Positions 33,978 to 43,135 of a stretch of 64,000 nucleotides of DNA are shown here, in pieces. The notes beneath the pieces are model-generated. The model saw only the letters and a program-made list of their open reading frames with translations. It was not told the origin of the DNA and did no database searches. This DNA comes from an uncultured Selenomonadales bacterium (GTDB taxonomy: Bacteria; Bacillota; Negativicutes; Selenomonadales; Selenomonadaceae), in assembly GCA_937901445.1 (NCBI GenBank), contig CALDHY010000105.1:36838-100837 (forward strand), read 5' to 3'. The translations under genes were made by a program, and so were the position numbers. The number at the start of each line of letters is the position of its first letter. The first letter of the stretch is position 1.

Positions 33978-35159
33978 TTAGCGTTTAACGGCTTCAACGA
34001 TAGCTTCAGCAATTTTTGTAAGCGGTTTAATTTCGTCTGCAAGCCCTGCGTCAACAACGGCTTTTGGCATACCGTACACAACGCAACTTGGCTCATCTTG
34101 TGCGATAGAATAGCCGCCGTTAGCTTTAATTTTTTTCATACCTTCGCAACCGTCGCAACCCATACCCGTCATAATTACGGAAACTAAATTTTTACCGATA
34201 CCTGCCACAGAATCAAACATAACATTAACGGCGGGGCGGTGGTTTCCTACGGGCGGTTCTTGACTTAAAGCGATTTTTCTTTCGCCGCCGGTTGCCGGTA
34301 CAACGCGCAAATGAAAATTACCCGGCGCAATGTAAACTTGACCGGCTTTTATAATTTCGTCGTTTTCGGCTTCTTTAACGGCAATTTCGCTGATTGAGTC
34401 GAGCCTGTTTGCAAGGGATTTTGTGAAACCTGCGGGCATATGTTGAACGACAACCACGCCGCAAGGCAAATTTCCCGGCAGGCGCGTTATAACGGCTTGC
34501 AGTGCTTGAGGTCCGCCGGTGGAAGTGCCGATAGCTACTAATTTTTTATTGCTCAAACTGTTCGATGTCGAAATTGGAGTTGGTTTTGTAGCGGGCGCAG
34601 GTGTAACAGTTGGAATTTTGTTTATTGTAGGTTTTTGTCCCGGTACATAACCTGATCTGCGTTTAATTTCAATTTTCTTTATTGCCGGAGGTTCCGGCTC
34701 TTTTTCAACTTTTGGCGTAAATATTAACGGTTTTGAATCTGCAAGGGAAGTCCTGACTTTTGAAACGTGGGCTGTAGCGGCTTCCCTGCATTTTTCCAAC
34801 AGTTCATTTTGAATTGGTTCAATTTTTGAAATTGGACCGCCCGCCTTGCTTATAAAATCGACTGCGCCCAATGAAAGTGCTCTAACTGTAGCATCAGTGC
34901 CGGCTTGCGTCATACTGCTTACCATTACAACCGGCAACGGGCATTCGTCCATAATTACTGCCAATGCTTCAAGCCCGTCCATTACCGGCATTTGTACGTC
35001 CAGTGTCAATAAATCCGGCTTTAATTTTTTTACTTTTTCGATAGCGTCCTTACCGTTGATTGCTGTACCTGCAACTTGGAAGTCACTTTGTCCATTGAAA
35101 AAATCAGACAAGACTTTTCGCATAAACGCCGAATCGTCAGCAATCAATACACGAATCAT
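33978..35159 (-). CDS. cheB: Receptor methylesterase/deamidase CheB
   Basis: 393 residues from the ATG at 35159 (AAGGAGTGA upstream; the longer frame has no ribosome site). Receiver domain (VLIADDSAFMRK, LDVQMPVMDGLEAL, with the phospho-Asp) and methylesterase domain with the catalytic Ser/His/Asp: GTSTGGPQALQ, VVQHMPAGFTK, MTGMGCDGCEG. The linker is long (about 70 residues) and Pro/Lys-rich. First gene of the che block in this window, matching the Bacillus order cheB-cheA-cheW-cheC-cheD-sigD. Confidence 0.95.
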   Translation of the reverse strand: MIRVLIADDSAFMRKVLSDFFNGQSDFQVAGTAINGKDAIEKVKKLKPDLLTLDVQMPVMDGLEALAVIMDECPLPVVMVSSMTQAGTDATVRALSLGAVDFISKAGGPISKIEPIQNELLEKCREAATAHVSKVRTSLADSKPLIFTPKVEKEPEPPAIKKIEIKRRSGYVPGQKPTINKIPTVTPAPATKPTPISTSNSLSNKKLVAIGTSTGGPQALQAVITRLPGNLPCGVVVVQHMPAGFTKSLANRLDSISEIAVKEAENDEIIKAGQVYIAPGNFHLRVVPATGGERKIALSQEPPVGNHRPAVNVMFDSVAGIGKNLVSVIMTGMGCDGCEGMKKIKANGGYSIAQDEPSCVVYGMPKAVVDAGLADEIKPLTKIAEAIVEAVKR

Positions 35160-35287
35160 CAGCGTCACTCCTTCTTTTAACGCTCGCAATAAGATTTTCA
35201 AACAATTATTACTACTTATTCGCCCGACTTGCGAAAGTTCCTTCATTAATCGAAAAATTTTAAAGCTTTGAGGATTTTTTAATTTTA

Positions 35288-35450
35288 ATAAATGTACTTT
35301 CTTTCTTTAAAAGAAATAAAGTACCAAAGAAAGAATCGTCGCCCGCACATGCGCTTTGCATTTTCGTACGCTCCAACTATTCTAAACGTCCGCGTTTTAC
35401 GTTACTGCACGCTCCAATAAGTGGCGCGTCTGCGCGGTTGCTGGGCGACC
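35288..35450 (-). repeat. Dispersed repeat element, copy 1 (minus orientation)
   Basis: About 160 bp whose reverse complement matches 53455-53620: shared blocks GTAACGT..AAAACGCGG, GCGGGCG..CTTTGGTACTTT and a long GTACTTTC..GAAAGTAC hairpin at one end. No open frame and no protein-coding signal. The stretch 35160-35287 holds only the cheB leader. Confidence 0.75.
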
Positions 35451-35451
35451 T

Positions 35452-35503
35452 TTCCCCTAATCCCTAATCCCTAGTCCCTAATCCCTAGTCCCTAGTCCCT
35501 ATA
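35452..35503 (-). repeat. Heptad array (RYTARGG), seven G-runs, overlapping the HAD gene stop codon
   Basis: In transcript direction, TAGGGACTAGGGACTAGGGA and onward: seven GGG runs each separated by four nucleotides, starting with the TAG stop codon itself. The RNA or plus-strand DNA complement fits a G-quadruplex like telomeric TTAGGG. No C-rich arm. Confidence 0.92.
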
Positions 35504-36143
35504 TTTCTTTAATAGCGTCCATTGCGGCAATCAAGCTGGGATAAATTCCGGCGCAAATTTTTTTTATTTCTTCAGTTGGTTGTACAGTATCAGGGATCAT
35601 AATTGGCGCACAACCTGCCGCGTACGCCCCGTGAATCCCGTTAAATGAATCCTCAAAAACATAACAATCTGACGCGGGCAAATTTATTTTTTCTGCCGCC
35701 TTCAAAAAAATATCCGGCGCGGGTTTGCCGTGCGCTATATCATCGCCGCTTACTATCGCCGAAAAATATTTTTTTATACCTGCGCGTTCAAGGTTGCGGT
35801 TGATAACTTCAATGCTTGACGAACTTGCAACCGCCATTTTTACGCCGTTTTCTTCAAAAAATTTTAAAATTTCCGGAACGCCCGCCATCATTGGAACGCC
35901 ATTTTCAAAAACTTTTACCGCCGTATTCACCACGTGCATAAAAAATTTATCTACGTCAACTTCAGGGTAAAATTCGTGAATAATTCGGCGGCAGTTTGCC
36001 TCGCTTGCGCCGCTGACTTTTGCGGCAAGTTCCACGCCGTTACTTTTGCCGTGACTTTCGGCAGTTGCGATCCAAGATTTTTGATATATTCTTTCACTGT
36101 CAAAAAGTGTTCCATCCATATCGAAAATTGCGCCCTTTTTCAT
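35499..36143 (-). CDS. HAD hydrolase, beta-phosphoglucomutase-like
   Basis: 214 residues. HAD motifs: FDMDGTLFDSE (nucleophile Asp), VASSSS (motif II), VFEDSFNGIHGAYAAG (motif IV), with a small helical cap. Family members dephosphorylate or isomerise sugar phosphates; the exact substrate is unclear. The TAG stop is part of a heptad array. Single gene or start of a short operon with DUF1294. Confidence 0.85.
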   Translation of the reverse strand: MKKGAIFDMDGTLFDSERIYQKSWIATAESHGKSNGVELAAKVSGASEANCRRIIHEFYPEVDVDKFFMHVVNTAVKVFENGVPMMAGVPEILKFFEENGVKMAVASSSSIEVINRNLERAGIKKYFSAIVSGDDIAHGKPAPDIFLKAAEKINLPASDCYVFEDSFNGIHGAYAAGCAPIMIPDTVQPTEEIKKICAGIYPSLIAAMDAIKEI

Positions 36144-36162
36144 TTTGTCAACCCTTTCAAAA

Positions 36163-36444
36163 TTATTCCAAATCTAAAATCAGCAAGCCAATTAAAATTA
36201 TTTGCAGAAAAAATAAAATTGGAACGCCGAATTTAAATTTCAAATGCAAAGTTTTATGGTGGCAAATTTCCATAGCCGCGCCCGCGCCCAAACTGCCGCC
36301 AATAGCCGCCCAAATTAAAAGCGTACTTTCACGAACGCGCCATTTATTTTTTTTTGCGCAGTATTTATCGTAGGCGAAAAGCCCAAAAGTTATCACGTTG
36401 ACTGCGGCAAAATACGCAACCAAAATCCAAAAATTTTCCTGCAT
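36163..36444 (-). CDS. DUF1294 membrane protein
   Basis: 93 residues, four short membrane helices; the DUF1294 patterns FAYDKYCAKKNKWRVRESTLL, GGSLGAGAAMEICHHKT and FKFGVPILF are evident. Function unknown in the family. It lies between the tsaC operon and the HAD gene on the same strand. Confidence 0.85.
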   Translation of the reverse strand: MQENFWILVAYFAAVNVITFGLFAYDKYCAKKNKWRVRESTLLIWAAIGGSLGAGAAMEICHHKTLHLKFKFGVPILFFLQIILIGLLILDLE

Positions 36445-36457
36445 AAATTTTCTCCGA

Positions 36458-37075
36458 TTAATTTAAAGTTTCTAAAATCTGCGCGACGGAAATTTTTCCT
36501 TGCCGCAAAATTTTTAATTCGCCCGCCGAAATATCAATAATCGTTGAAGAAATTCCAACTTCACATTTGCCGCCGTCCAAAATTATTTCAACTCTGCCGT
36601 TCAAATTGTCAAAAACTTCCTGCGCTGTAGTTGGCGGATTTTTGCCGGAAATATTTGCACTTGGAGCGGCAACAGGTACGCCCGCAATTTTTATGAAGTC
36701 CTGCGCGACGGTGTTATTTGGGAAACGCACGCCAACGCTTTTTGAATTGCAAGTTACAAAATCCGGCACAATATTTTTTTTTGGCAAAATGATTGTCAAA
36801 GGTCCGGGCAAAAATTTTTCAATGAGTTTTTCAGCCGCCAAAGAAATTTCTGCAATTTGTTCAATCATTTCAAAAGTTGCAACGTGCAAAGTTAAAGGTT
36901 TATCGACCGGACGATTTTTCGCCGCGTAAATTTTTTTACAAGCGTCAACGTCCAAAGCATTTGCACCGAGCCCGTACACAGTTTCGGTAGGGAAGGCTAC
37001 AATTTCGCCGCGCTGAATCAGTTGAGCGGCAAGGATTAAATTTTCAGTTACAGGTTTTAAAATTTTTGTAATCAT
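36458..37075 (-). CDS. tsaC: L-threonylcarbamoyladenylate synthase (Sua5/YwlC type)
   Basis: 205 residues from the ATG at 37075. First step of the universal t6A tRNA modification: makes threonylcarbamoyl-AMP. Motifs VAFPTETVYGLGANALD, KNRPVDKPLTLH, VAAPSANISGKNPPTT and DGGKCEVGISSTIIDI. Its ATG overlaps the prmC stop codon (ATGA). The C-terminal Sua5 domain of longer forms is absent. Confidence 0.92.
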   Translation of the reverse strand: MITKILKPVTENLILAAQLIQRGEIVAFPTETVYGLGANALDVDACKKIYAAKNRPVDKPLTLHVATFEMIEQIAEISLAAEKLIEKFLPGPLTIILPKKNIVPDFVTCNSKSVGVRFPNNTVAQDFIKIAGVPVAAPSANISGKNPPTTAQEVFDNLNGRVEIILDGGKCEVGISSTIIDISAGELKILRQGKISVAQILETLN

Positions 37076-37926
37076 TTTTTCCACGCCGCAATAACTCTTT
37101 CAATTCCGGCTAAATCTTTCCAAATTTGAATACGTTTGAAGTTGCCTTCTTCGAGTAATTTTTGAACGGCGGAAGATTGATTAAAGCCAATTTCCATAGC
37201 CAAAAAGCCGTCGTCAGCTAAAAATTTTGGCGCGGCTTCAATAATTTCCCTGTAAAACTTCAAGCCGTCTTTGCCTCCGTAAAGTGCAAGGCGCGGTTCG
37301 CCGGTTACTTCAGCCTGTAAATTTTTAAATTCTTCAGCCGCAATGTAAGGCGGATTTGAAACTATAACTTCAAAAGTTTGTCCTTCGAGCGGCTCAAATA
37401 AATTTCCCTCATAAAAAGTAATTCTGTCATCGACGTTAAATTTTTGCGCGTTAAACTGTGCAATTTCAAGAGCATTTTTGGAAATATCGACAGCCACCGC
37501 CGTTACATTTTCGACAAATTTTAAAATTGAAACGCAAATTGCGCCGCTGCCTACGCCCAAATCAGCAATTTTTATACTGCGATTAAAAGTGTACAAACTT
37601 TCAATGACGCCCTGCGCCAAAACTTCAGTATCGGGGCGCGGAATTAAAACGTCGGGCGTTACGGCAAAATTCAAGCCCATAAATTCTTTGTGTCCCGTAA
37701 GATAGGCAACGGGAATTCTTTCAAGGCGGCGTTGCAATAAATTGTGGTAGCGTGTAATTTGTTCAACAGACAAAACTTTTGCTGATTGTACGTACAAAGC
37801 AAGGCGGCGCGTGTTCAAAATATACGCCAGCAAAACTTCAGCATCAAGGCGCGGCGTATCTATACCGGCTTTTTCTAATTTTTCGGTTGCAAGTTTCAGT
37901 TGTTGCGAAATTGTATTTTCATTCAA
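37072..37926 (-). CDS. prmC: Release-factor glutamine methyltransferase PrmC
   Basis: 284 residues. N-terminal five-helix domain, then Rossmann MTase with SAM motif IADLGVGSGAICVSI and catalytic NPPYIAAEEF. It methylates the GGQ glutamine of RF1, the next gene upstream in the operon. Intact. Confidence 0.95.
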   Translation of the reverse strand: MNENTISQQLKLATEKLEKAGIDTPRLDAEVLLAYILNTRRLALYVQSAKVLSVEQITRYHNLLQRRLERIPVAYLTGHKEFMGLNFAVTPDVLIPRPDTEVLAQGVIESLYTFNRSIKIADLGVGSGAICVSILKFVENVTAVAVDISKNALEIAQFNAQKFNVDDRITFYEGNLFEPLEGQTFEVIVSNPPYIAAEEFKNLQAEVTGEPRLALYGGKDGLKFYREIIEAAPKFLADDGFLAMEIGFNQSSAVQKLLEEGNFKRIQIWKDLAGIERVIAAWKK

Positions 37927-37938
37927 AATTTTTCCCTC

Positions 37939-39015
37939 CTAATCTTCATTGGATAATCTTTGTGCTTGGTCAGCGGTTATCAGCGCGGAAATAATTTCGT
38001 CAAGATCGCCGTTTAAAACGCTGTCCAATTTGTAAAGCGTCAAGTTAATTCTGTGGTCGGTAACTCTGCCTTGCGGAAAATTATAAGTGCGGATTCTTTC
38101 GCTGCGGTCGCCGCTGCCAACTTGATTTTTTCTGTCGGCGGCAATGGCGGCGTTTTGTTCACGAACTGCCAAATCTTTAACCCTTGCACGAAGGACGCGC
38201 ATAGCTTTTTCTTTGTTCTTGAGTTGAGATTTTTCATCTTGACATTGAACAACAATACCGGTCGGCAAGTGCGTAATTCTGATAGCAGTTTCAGTGCGGT
38301 TGACGTATTGCCCGCCCGCGCCGCTCGCGCAGTACGTATCAATTCTTAAATCTGTGGGGTTAATTTCAACTTCGACTTCTTCAGCTTCCGGCAAAACTGC
38401 AACTGTCACCGCGCTTGTATGGATTCTGCCGCCGGATTCTGTAACGGGGACGCGCTGTACCCTGTGAGTGCCGCTTTCATATTTTAATTTACTGAACGCG
38501 CCCAAGCCGTCAACCGTAAAAGAAATTTCCTTAAAGCCGCCAATAGTTGTAGGGTTTGAATCGACAATATCAACTTTCCAACCTTGCCGCTCGGCGTAGC
38601 GCGTATACATTCTGAATAAATCGCCCGCAAAAAGTGCCGCCTCTTCGCCGCCTACTCCGCCGCGTATTTCGACTATAACATTTTTCTCATCGTTGGGGTC
38701 TTTCGGCAAAAGTAAAATTGGAAGTTCCTTATCCATTTCGGCTTTAACTTTTTTGAGTTCAGCCAATTCTTCAGCCGCCAAAATTTTAAATTCTTCATCT
38801 TCGGCAGTTTCAACCAAATTTTTATCTTCGTCAATCTGCGCGAGGATTTTTTTATATTCACGAATTTTTTTGACGATAGGTTCAAGGATTGCAAGTTCCC
38901 GCGTCAACTTTGTAAATCTTTCAACTTCAGAAATAATTGAAGGATCGCCGATTTGCGATTCAATTTCCCTGAATCTGTCTTCAACTTTTTCCAACTTTTC
39001 AAGCAAATAAATCAT
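37939..39015 (-). CDS. prfA: Peptide chain release factor 1
   Basis: 358 residues from the ATG at 39015 (AGTGAG upstream; the longer frame does not carry a ribosome site). Stop-codon reader of UAA/UAG with tripeptide PVT ([10 protein letters not shown]) and peptidyl-tRNA hydrolysing GGQ motif ([17 protein letters not shown]). Operon prfA-prmC-tsaC is conserved widely. Confidence 0.97.
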   Translation of the reverse strand: MIYLLEKLEKVEDRFREIESQIGDPSIISEVERFTKLTRELAILEPIVKKIREYKKILAQIDEDKNLVETAEDEEFKILAAEELAELKKVKAEMDKELPILLLPKDPNDEKNVIVEIRGGVGGEEAALFAGDLFRMYTRYAERQGWKVDIVDSNPTTIGGFKEISFTVDGLGAFSKLKYESGTHRVQRVPVTESGGRIHTSAVTVAVLPEAEEVEVEINPTDLRIDTYCASGAGGQYVNRTETAIRITHLPTGIVVQCQDEKSQLKNKEKAMRVLRARVKDLAVREQNAAIAADRKNQVGSGDRSERIRTYNFPQGRVTDHRINLTLYKLDSVLNGDLDEIISALITADQAQRLSNED

Positions 39016-39072
39016 CTCACTAAAATTTTTTGTGGTATATTGTATACTTTTCACGGCGATTAATCAAATTTC

Positions 39073-39101
39073 TTGAAATATATTTTCAGCAGAATTATAA
39101 T
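39073..39101 (+). promoter_or_regulatory. Promoter of paaK
   Basis: TTGAAA, 17-bp spacer, perfect TATAAT, 52 bp before the TTG start. Confidence 0.8.
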
Positions 39102-39152
39102 AAAAGCGGTATATTGTTACTCTTTTTTTATTTTGAAAGTGAGGTTAATTCA

Positions 39153-40454
39153 TTGGAAAGATACTTTCAGGAAGAAATTGAATGTGCGCCGCGTGAAAAA
39201 ATTTTGGCTATTCAAAATGAAAAACTCGTCGCGCAGGTTAAGCACGTTTGGGATAACGTTCCTTACTACCGCCAAAAAATGCAAGAAAAAAATTTGACGC
39301 CGGAAGATATTAAATCTGTTGACGATTTAAAAAAACTTCCCTTTTTGTCAAAGGCAGATTTAAAAGAGGCGTACCCTTACGGCTTGCTTGCTTGCCCGCT
39401 GAAAGATTGCGTGCGTATTCAATCAACCTCCGGTACAACCGGTAAGCGCGTCGTTGCTTTTTACACTTTGAAAGATATTGATATTTGGGAAGAATGCTGT
39501 GCACGGGCGATTGTAGCGGCGGGCGGCACAAATGAAGACGTTTGCCAAGTTTCCTATGGTTACGGCTTATTTACAGGCGGTCCCGGACTTAACGGCGGCT
39601 CTCACAAAGTCGGCTGCTTGACAATTCCTACAAGTTCAGGAAATACCGAGCGTCAAATTATGTTTATAATGGATTTAAGCGCAACGATTCTTTGCTGTAC
39701 TCCAAGTTATGCGGCTTATATCGGCGAAACTATGAAGGAAATGGGCTTGACGCCTGAACAAATTCCACTGAAGGCGGGAATTTTCGGCGCGGAGGCGTGG
39801 TCTGAAGAAATGCGCCGTGATATTGAAAAAACTTTGGGAATTAAAGCTTATGATATTTACGGCTTAACCGAAATTTCCGGTCCCGGCGTTTCTTTTGAAT
39901 GTTCCGAACAACACGGTATGCACATTAACGAAGATCATTTTCTTGCAGAAATTATCGACCCCGATACCGGCGAAGTTTTGCCTGAAGGTACTCAAGGAGA
40001 ATTGGTTTTCACTTCACTTGACAAAGAGGCTTTTCCGCTCCTGCGCTACCGTACCCGTGATATTTGTACTTTGACTCGTGAAAAATGTTCGTGCGGCAGA
40101 ACTCACGTAAAAATGACGAAGCCTAAAGGGCGTTCAGATGATATGCTGATTATTCGCGGCGTCAACGTTTTCCCAAGTCAAATTGAAACCGTACTTTTGA
40201 AAAACGGCTACGCGGCAAATTATCAAATTATCGTTGACAGAGTCAATAACACTGATACTTTCGATATTAATGTTGAAATGACGCCTGAAATGTTTACTGA
40301 TAATGTCGCTGAAGTTCAAAACCGTAAAAAAGTTTTGGAAAGCGGCTTGCATTCAATGCTCGGTATTAAAGCGAAAGTTAATCTTGTTGCGCCAAAAACT
40401 ATTACGCGCAGTGAAGGTAAAGCCGTCCGCGTCATCGATAAGCGTAAAATTTAA
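39153..40454 (+). CDS. paaK: Phenylacetate-CoA ligase family enzyme
   Basis: 433 residues starting at a TTG behind GTGAGG. ATP-binding P-loop IQSTSGTTGKRVVAFYTLKD, AMP-binding AYDIYGLTEISGPGVSFEC and C-terminal RTRDICTL, CGRTH..RSDDMLIIRGVNVFPSQIE. Activates aromatic acids (phenylacetate, indoleacetate, benzoate) as CoA thioesters. In anaerobic Firmicutes such genes commonly accompany an ACT-domain protein, as here, and 2-oxoacid oxidoreductases. Substrate unproved. Its TAA stop opens a heptad palindrome. Confidence 0.9.
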   Translation: MERYFQEEIECAPREKILAIQNEKLVAQVKHVWDNVPYYRQKMQEKNLTPEDIKSVDDLKKLPFLSKADLKEAYPYGLLACPLKDCVRIQSTSGTTGKRVVAFYTLKDIDIWEECCARAIVAAGGTNEDVCQVSYGYGLFTGGPGLNGGSHKVGCLTIPTSSGNTERQIMFIMDLSATILCCTPSYAAYIGETMKEMGLTPEQIPLKAGIFGAEAWSEEMRRDIEKTLGIKAYDIYGLTEISGPGVSFECSEQHGMHINEDHFLAEIIDPDTGEVLPEGTQGELVFTSLDKEAFPLLRYRTRDICTLTREKCSCGRTHVKMTKPKGRSDDMLIIRGVNVFPSQIETVLLKNGYAANYQIIVDRVNNTDTFDINVEMTPEMFTDNVAEVQNRKKVLESGLHSMLGIKAKVNLVAPKTITRSEGKAVRVIDKRKI

Positions 40455-40512
40455 GGGCTAAGGATTAAGGGATAAGGGCTAGGGAAATTTCCTTAGTCCG
40501 TAGTCCTTAAAA
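40452..40512 (+). repeat. Heptad palindrome (RYTARGG) opening with the paaK stop codon
   Basis: TAAGGGCTAAGGATTAAGGG, centre GGGAAATTTCC, then CCTTAGTCCGTAGTCCTTAA. The TAA stop is the first TAA of the array. Confidence 0.92.
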
Positions 40513-40537
40513 AACTGATTGAAAGGGAGATTTTTAA

Positions 40538-40963
40538 ATGAGCGTCAATCAAGTTTCAGTTTTTCTGGAAAATAAACCCGGTACTTTAAATCAAATGACA
40601 GAAGTTTTGGCAAAGGGCGGAATAAATATCCGTGCGTTGTCTTTGGCTGATACAAACGATTTTGGAATTGCAAGAATGATTGTAAATGACGTGTACGAGG
40701 CTACAAACGTTTTGAAGGACGCCAATTTTGTTGCAACATTCACGCCGGTTTTAGTTTATGCAATTTCCGACGAAACAGGCGGCTTGAACAAACTTTTGAA
40801 AAATTTCACTGAAACAAATGTAAACGTTGAGTATATGTACGCCTTCGCAGGCAAAAAAAATGCCTATATGATTTTCCGCGTCAAGGATACTCAAAACGCA
40901 GAAAAACTTTTGGCAAGCAAGGGCTTAAAATCTTTATCGCAAGAACAAATTGCTGAAGTTTAG
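40538..40963 (+). CDS. Tandem ACT-domain protein
   Basis: 141 residues, two ACT domains (VSVFLENKPGTLNQMTEVLA and VLVYAISDETGGLNKLLKNF). ACT domains bind amino acids and control metabolic enzymes. The pair with paaK and the layout suggest it senses an aromatic amino acid for the aromatic-CoA pathway; this link is from conserved gene order, not shown here. Start has AAGGGAG upstream. Confidence 0.85.
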   Translation: MSVNQVSVFLENKPGTLNQMTEVLAKGGINIRALSLADTNDFGIARMIVNDVYEATNVLKDANFVATFTPVLVYAISDETGGLNKLLKNFTETNVNVEYMYAFAGKKNAYMIFRVKDTQNAEKLLASKGLKSLSQEQIAEV

Positions 40964-41036
40964 TAGTGGTGTAGTGTAGTAGTGGTGTAGTGGAATAGTA
41001 AAAACTACCCCACTACCTAACTATCCAACTACATTT
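40964..41036 (+). repeat. GTAGTGG-type palindrome between two convergent gene ends
   Basis: TAGTAGTGGTGTAGTGTAGT, then AGTAAAAACT centre, then CTACCCCACTACCTAACTA. Its TAG serves as stop for the ACT gene and its C-rich arm encodes the last residues (CSWIVR-stop) of the opposite MBL gene. Same plan as the RYTARGG palindromes but with another word. Confidence 0.85.
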
Positions 41037-41642
41037 TTCCGCTTGTACGGTAGTTGGCGGCGTGTGTCCCGAAAGTAAAACTGTTTCATCCGGCAAAGTA
41101 AAAATTTTCGCCTTGATATTCTCAAACAAAGTTTCGGTATCGCCGCCGGGTAAATCCGTGCGCCCGTAACTTCCCTTAAAAATAGAATCGCCGACAAATG
41201 CAACGCCGTCTTTTTCGCTGTAATAAATTGCACCGTCTAAAGTATGTCCCGCGCAGGGAATTATTTTCAGCTTGAAATTTTCATTCGTACTCAAAACAAT
41301 TTCGCTGTAGTCCTCAAGGTAGTTTACATTTTTTAAAATTATTTCCTGCCCAAATTCTGAAGATAAATTCCACGCGGGATTTTCGGCGTAAATTTTGCCG
41401 TTTTTCTGCATACAAATTGGAATGTTTAAAGTTTGTTGAATTTCGGCGGCGGCTCCAATGTGGTCGTAGTGCCCGTGCGTCAACAAAATTTTTTCAACAG
41501 TAATTTTGCGCTCGTTTATAAGGTGTAAAAGCCTTTGCGCCTCTGCGCCCGCGTCTATCAAAAAGCCGTGCCGCGTTTCATCGTCAACATAAAAATAAGC
41601 ATTCGTATCAATTATATATCCAACTTCATATTGAAGAATCAA
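41013..41642 (-). CDS. Metallo-beta-lactamase-fold hydrolase (glyoxalase II-like)
   Basis: 209 residues. Metal motif THGHYDHIGAA (HxHxDH), CAGHTLDGAIYY and SGHTPP; short glyoxalase-II-like form without a C-terminal helical domain. Likely hydrolyses a thioester such as hydroxyacylglutathione or a related metabolite. The last six residues come from the palindrome, so its natural end has been replaced. Confidence 0.85.
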   Translation of the reverse strand: MILQYEVGYIIDTNAYFYVDDETRHGFLIDAGAEAQRLLHLINERKITVEKILLTHGHYDHIGAAAEIQQTLNIPICMQKNGKIYAENPAWNLSSEFGQEIILKNVNYLEDYSEIVLSTNENFKLKIIPCAGHTLDGAIYYSEKDGVAFVGDSIFKGSYGRTDLPGGDTETLFENIKAKIFTLPDETVLLSGHTPPTTVQAEKCSWIVR

Positions 41643-41648
41643 AATGAA

Positions 41649-42500
41649 TCACTCCAAGTTTAAAATTTTCTCGGCGTTTGTACCGAGAATTTTATTTTTT
41701 TCAACGTCATTAATTGGCAAGCTTTTTATAAAGTCAATCGAAGTTTGCGGCGAACTCCACGGGCTGTCAGTGCCGAATAAAATTTTATCTGCGCCGAATG
41801 TTTTATAAAGTTTCATAAATCCCTCGACGTTCAAAAGTTTTAAATCTTCGTCCTTCCATACAAAATCACTTCGCGCAGGGATTGTGCCGGTTGAAAAAGC
41901 CGTATCCATAAAAATATTTGTACCGGCAAGTTCGGTTAAAACTTCGTCCCAATTTTTCCAGCCGCCCATATGCGCCAAAATAAATTTAAAATCGCCAATT
42001 TCTTCAATGACGCGGCGCGCCATTTGCGGCGAACAATTTACAACGCCCGGAAATCCTATATCAAGTCCGGCGTGCGTTATCACAATTAAATCTAATTCGG
42101 CGGCGCGGTACAGAATCTGCAAAAATTTTTTATCGTCAAGATTTACGCCTTGATAGACGGGATGAATTTTAATCCCCTTCAAGCCTAAACTTTTGACGCG
42201 GCTTAACTCTGCGCGATAATCTGCAAAATCAGGATGAATGCAACCAAAATAAATTATCCCCTGCGCGAAAAATTTTTCATTCATGGCGGCGGCGTAGGAA
42301 TTAATTTTTTCAACTTGACGCGGCGCGGTTGCAACCGGCAAAATTACAGATTTATCGACGCCAAATTTTTTCATTGAATCTAAAAGCCCGTTCAAAGTGC
42401 CGTCAGAAAAATATTTTGCGCGGCTTTTTTTGCTCAAATTCTCAATAACTTCAGCGGCAATTTTGGCGGGGAAAATGTGCGTGTGAATGTCAATTACCAT
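41649..42500 (-). CDS. Amidohydrolase family 2 metal-dependent hydrolase
   Basis: 283 residues, TIM-barrel: N-terminal metal site IDIHTHIFP, GIKIHPVYQG, ITHAGLDIGFPG, LAHMGG and FGTDSPW. Resembles amidohydrolase_2 (2-amino-3-carboxymuconate decarboxylase-like) enzymes that act on cyclic or carboxylated substrates; no specific substrate can be named. Starts 7 nt from the MBL gene, so the two form one operon. Confidence 0.88.
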   Translation of the reverse strand: MVIDIHTHIFPAKIAAEVIENLSKKSRAKYFSDGTLNGLLDSMKKFGVDKSVILPVATAPRQVEKINSYAAAMNEKFFAQGIIYFGCIHPDFADYRAELSRVKSLGLKGIKIHPVYQGVNLDDKKFLQILYRAAELDLIVITHAGLDIGFPGVVNCSPQMARRVIEEIGDFKFILAHMGGWKNWDEVLTELAGTNIFMDTAFSTGTIPARSDFVWKDEDLKLLNVEGFMKLYKTFGADKILFGTDSPWSSPQTSIDFIKSLPINDVEKNKILGTNAEKILNLE

Positions 42501-42538
42501 TTTTTTACCTCAATTCTGATTCAGAAAGGAAATTTTTT

Positions 42539-43135
42539 ATGTATAAATTTTTAACCGCAATTATTTTAAGTGCGTTTGCAATTTTCGGCAACAATTTTTG
42601 TAGCGCGGAGCGTGGCAGATACGATTTGGACAGAATCGAAATGAACCGCTACGAAATGAATTTAGGCGGGCTTACTTACGGCAGTTCAAGCTACTATATG
42701 ATTGAACTTTACGGCTTGCCGGATACAAATGAACGCGGCGTAGAATTTTTATCAACCTGCAAATACGGGAGCGGCGTTGAAATTGGTTACCTTTCAGATC
42801 AACACAAAATTTTTCAAATAATCGTAAGAGAAAACAACGGCTGGACGACGCCCGCAGGGCTTGCCGTCGGTATGACGATTGATAAGGCGTTGGAAATGTA
42901 CGGTGCGCCGCCGTTTTCAAAATCCGGCAAAGATTTAACTGCATACGCCTATTTTACTTACAGATTTATTGGCGATTCTTCAGATTATGAGAAAGATTAC
43001 GGCTTTATAATTTTGTTTGACAACGCCACAAGAAAAATTGTAGAAATGCGCGTTGAAGGCGATAATCCTATGGTCGGTTTTGAAGATTATTTTGAGCCGT
43101 CAATAAATTATCTGTTAGGTATTGAAAACGAATAA
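42539..43135 (+). CDS. Secreted protein of unknown function
   Basis: 198 residues with signal peptide MYKFLTAIILSAFAIFGNNF ending near CSA. Mature part rich in aromatic and Gly residues: SSSYYMIELYGLPD, AVGMTIDKALEMYGAPP, FIILFDNATRKIVEMRV. This resembles other secreted small proteins in the organism but no family is recognised. Ribosome site GAAAGGAAA. Followed by a heptad array. Confidence 0.6.
   Translation: MYKFLTAIILSAFAIFGNNFCSAERGRYDLDRIEMNRYEMNLGGLTYGSSSYYMIELYGLPDTNERGVEFLSTCKYGSGVEIGYLSDQHKIFQIIVRENNGWTTPAGLAVGMTIDKALEMYGAPPFSKSGKDLTAYAYFTYRFIGDSSDYEKDYGFIILFDNATRKIVEMRVEGDNPMVGFEDYFEPSINYLLGIENE

Noticed and set aside
35160..35287. Sigma-28 promoter before cheB
   Set aside because: No TAAA-N15-GCCGATAA-like pair found by eye
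39030..39152. N-terminal extension of paaK to 39030
   Set aside because: It would overlap the TATAAT promoter; TTG 39153 gives the usual family length
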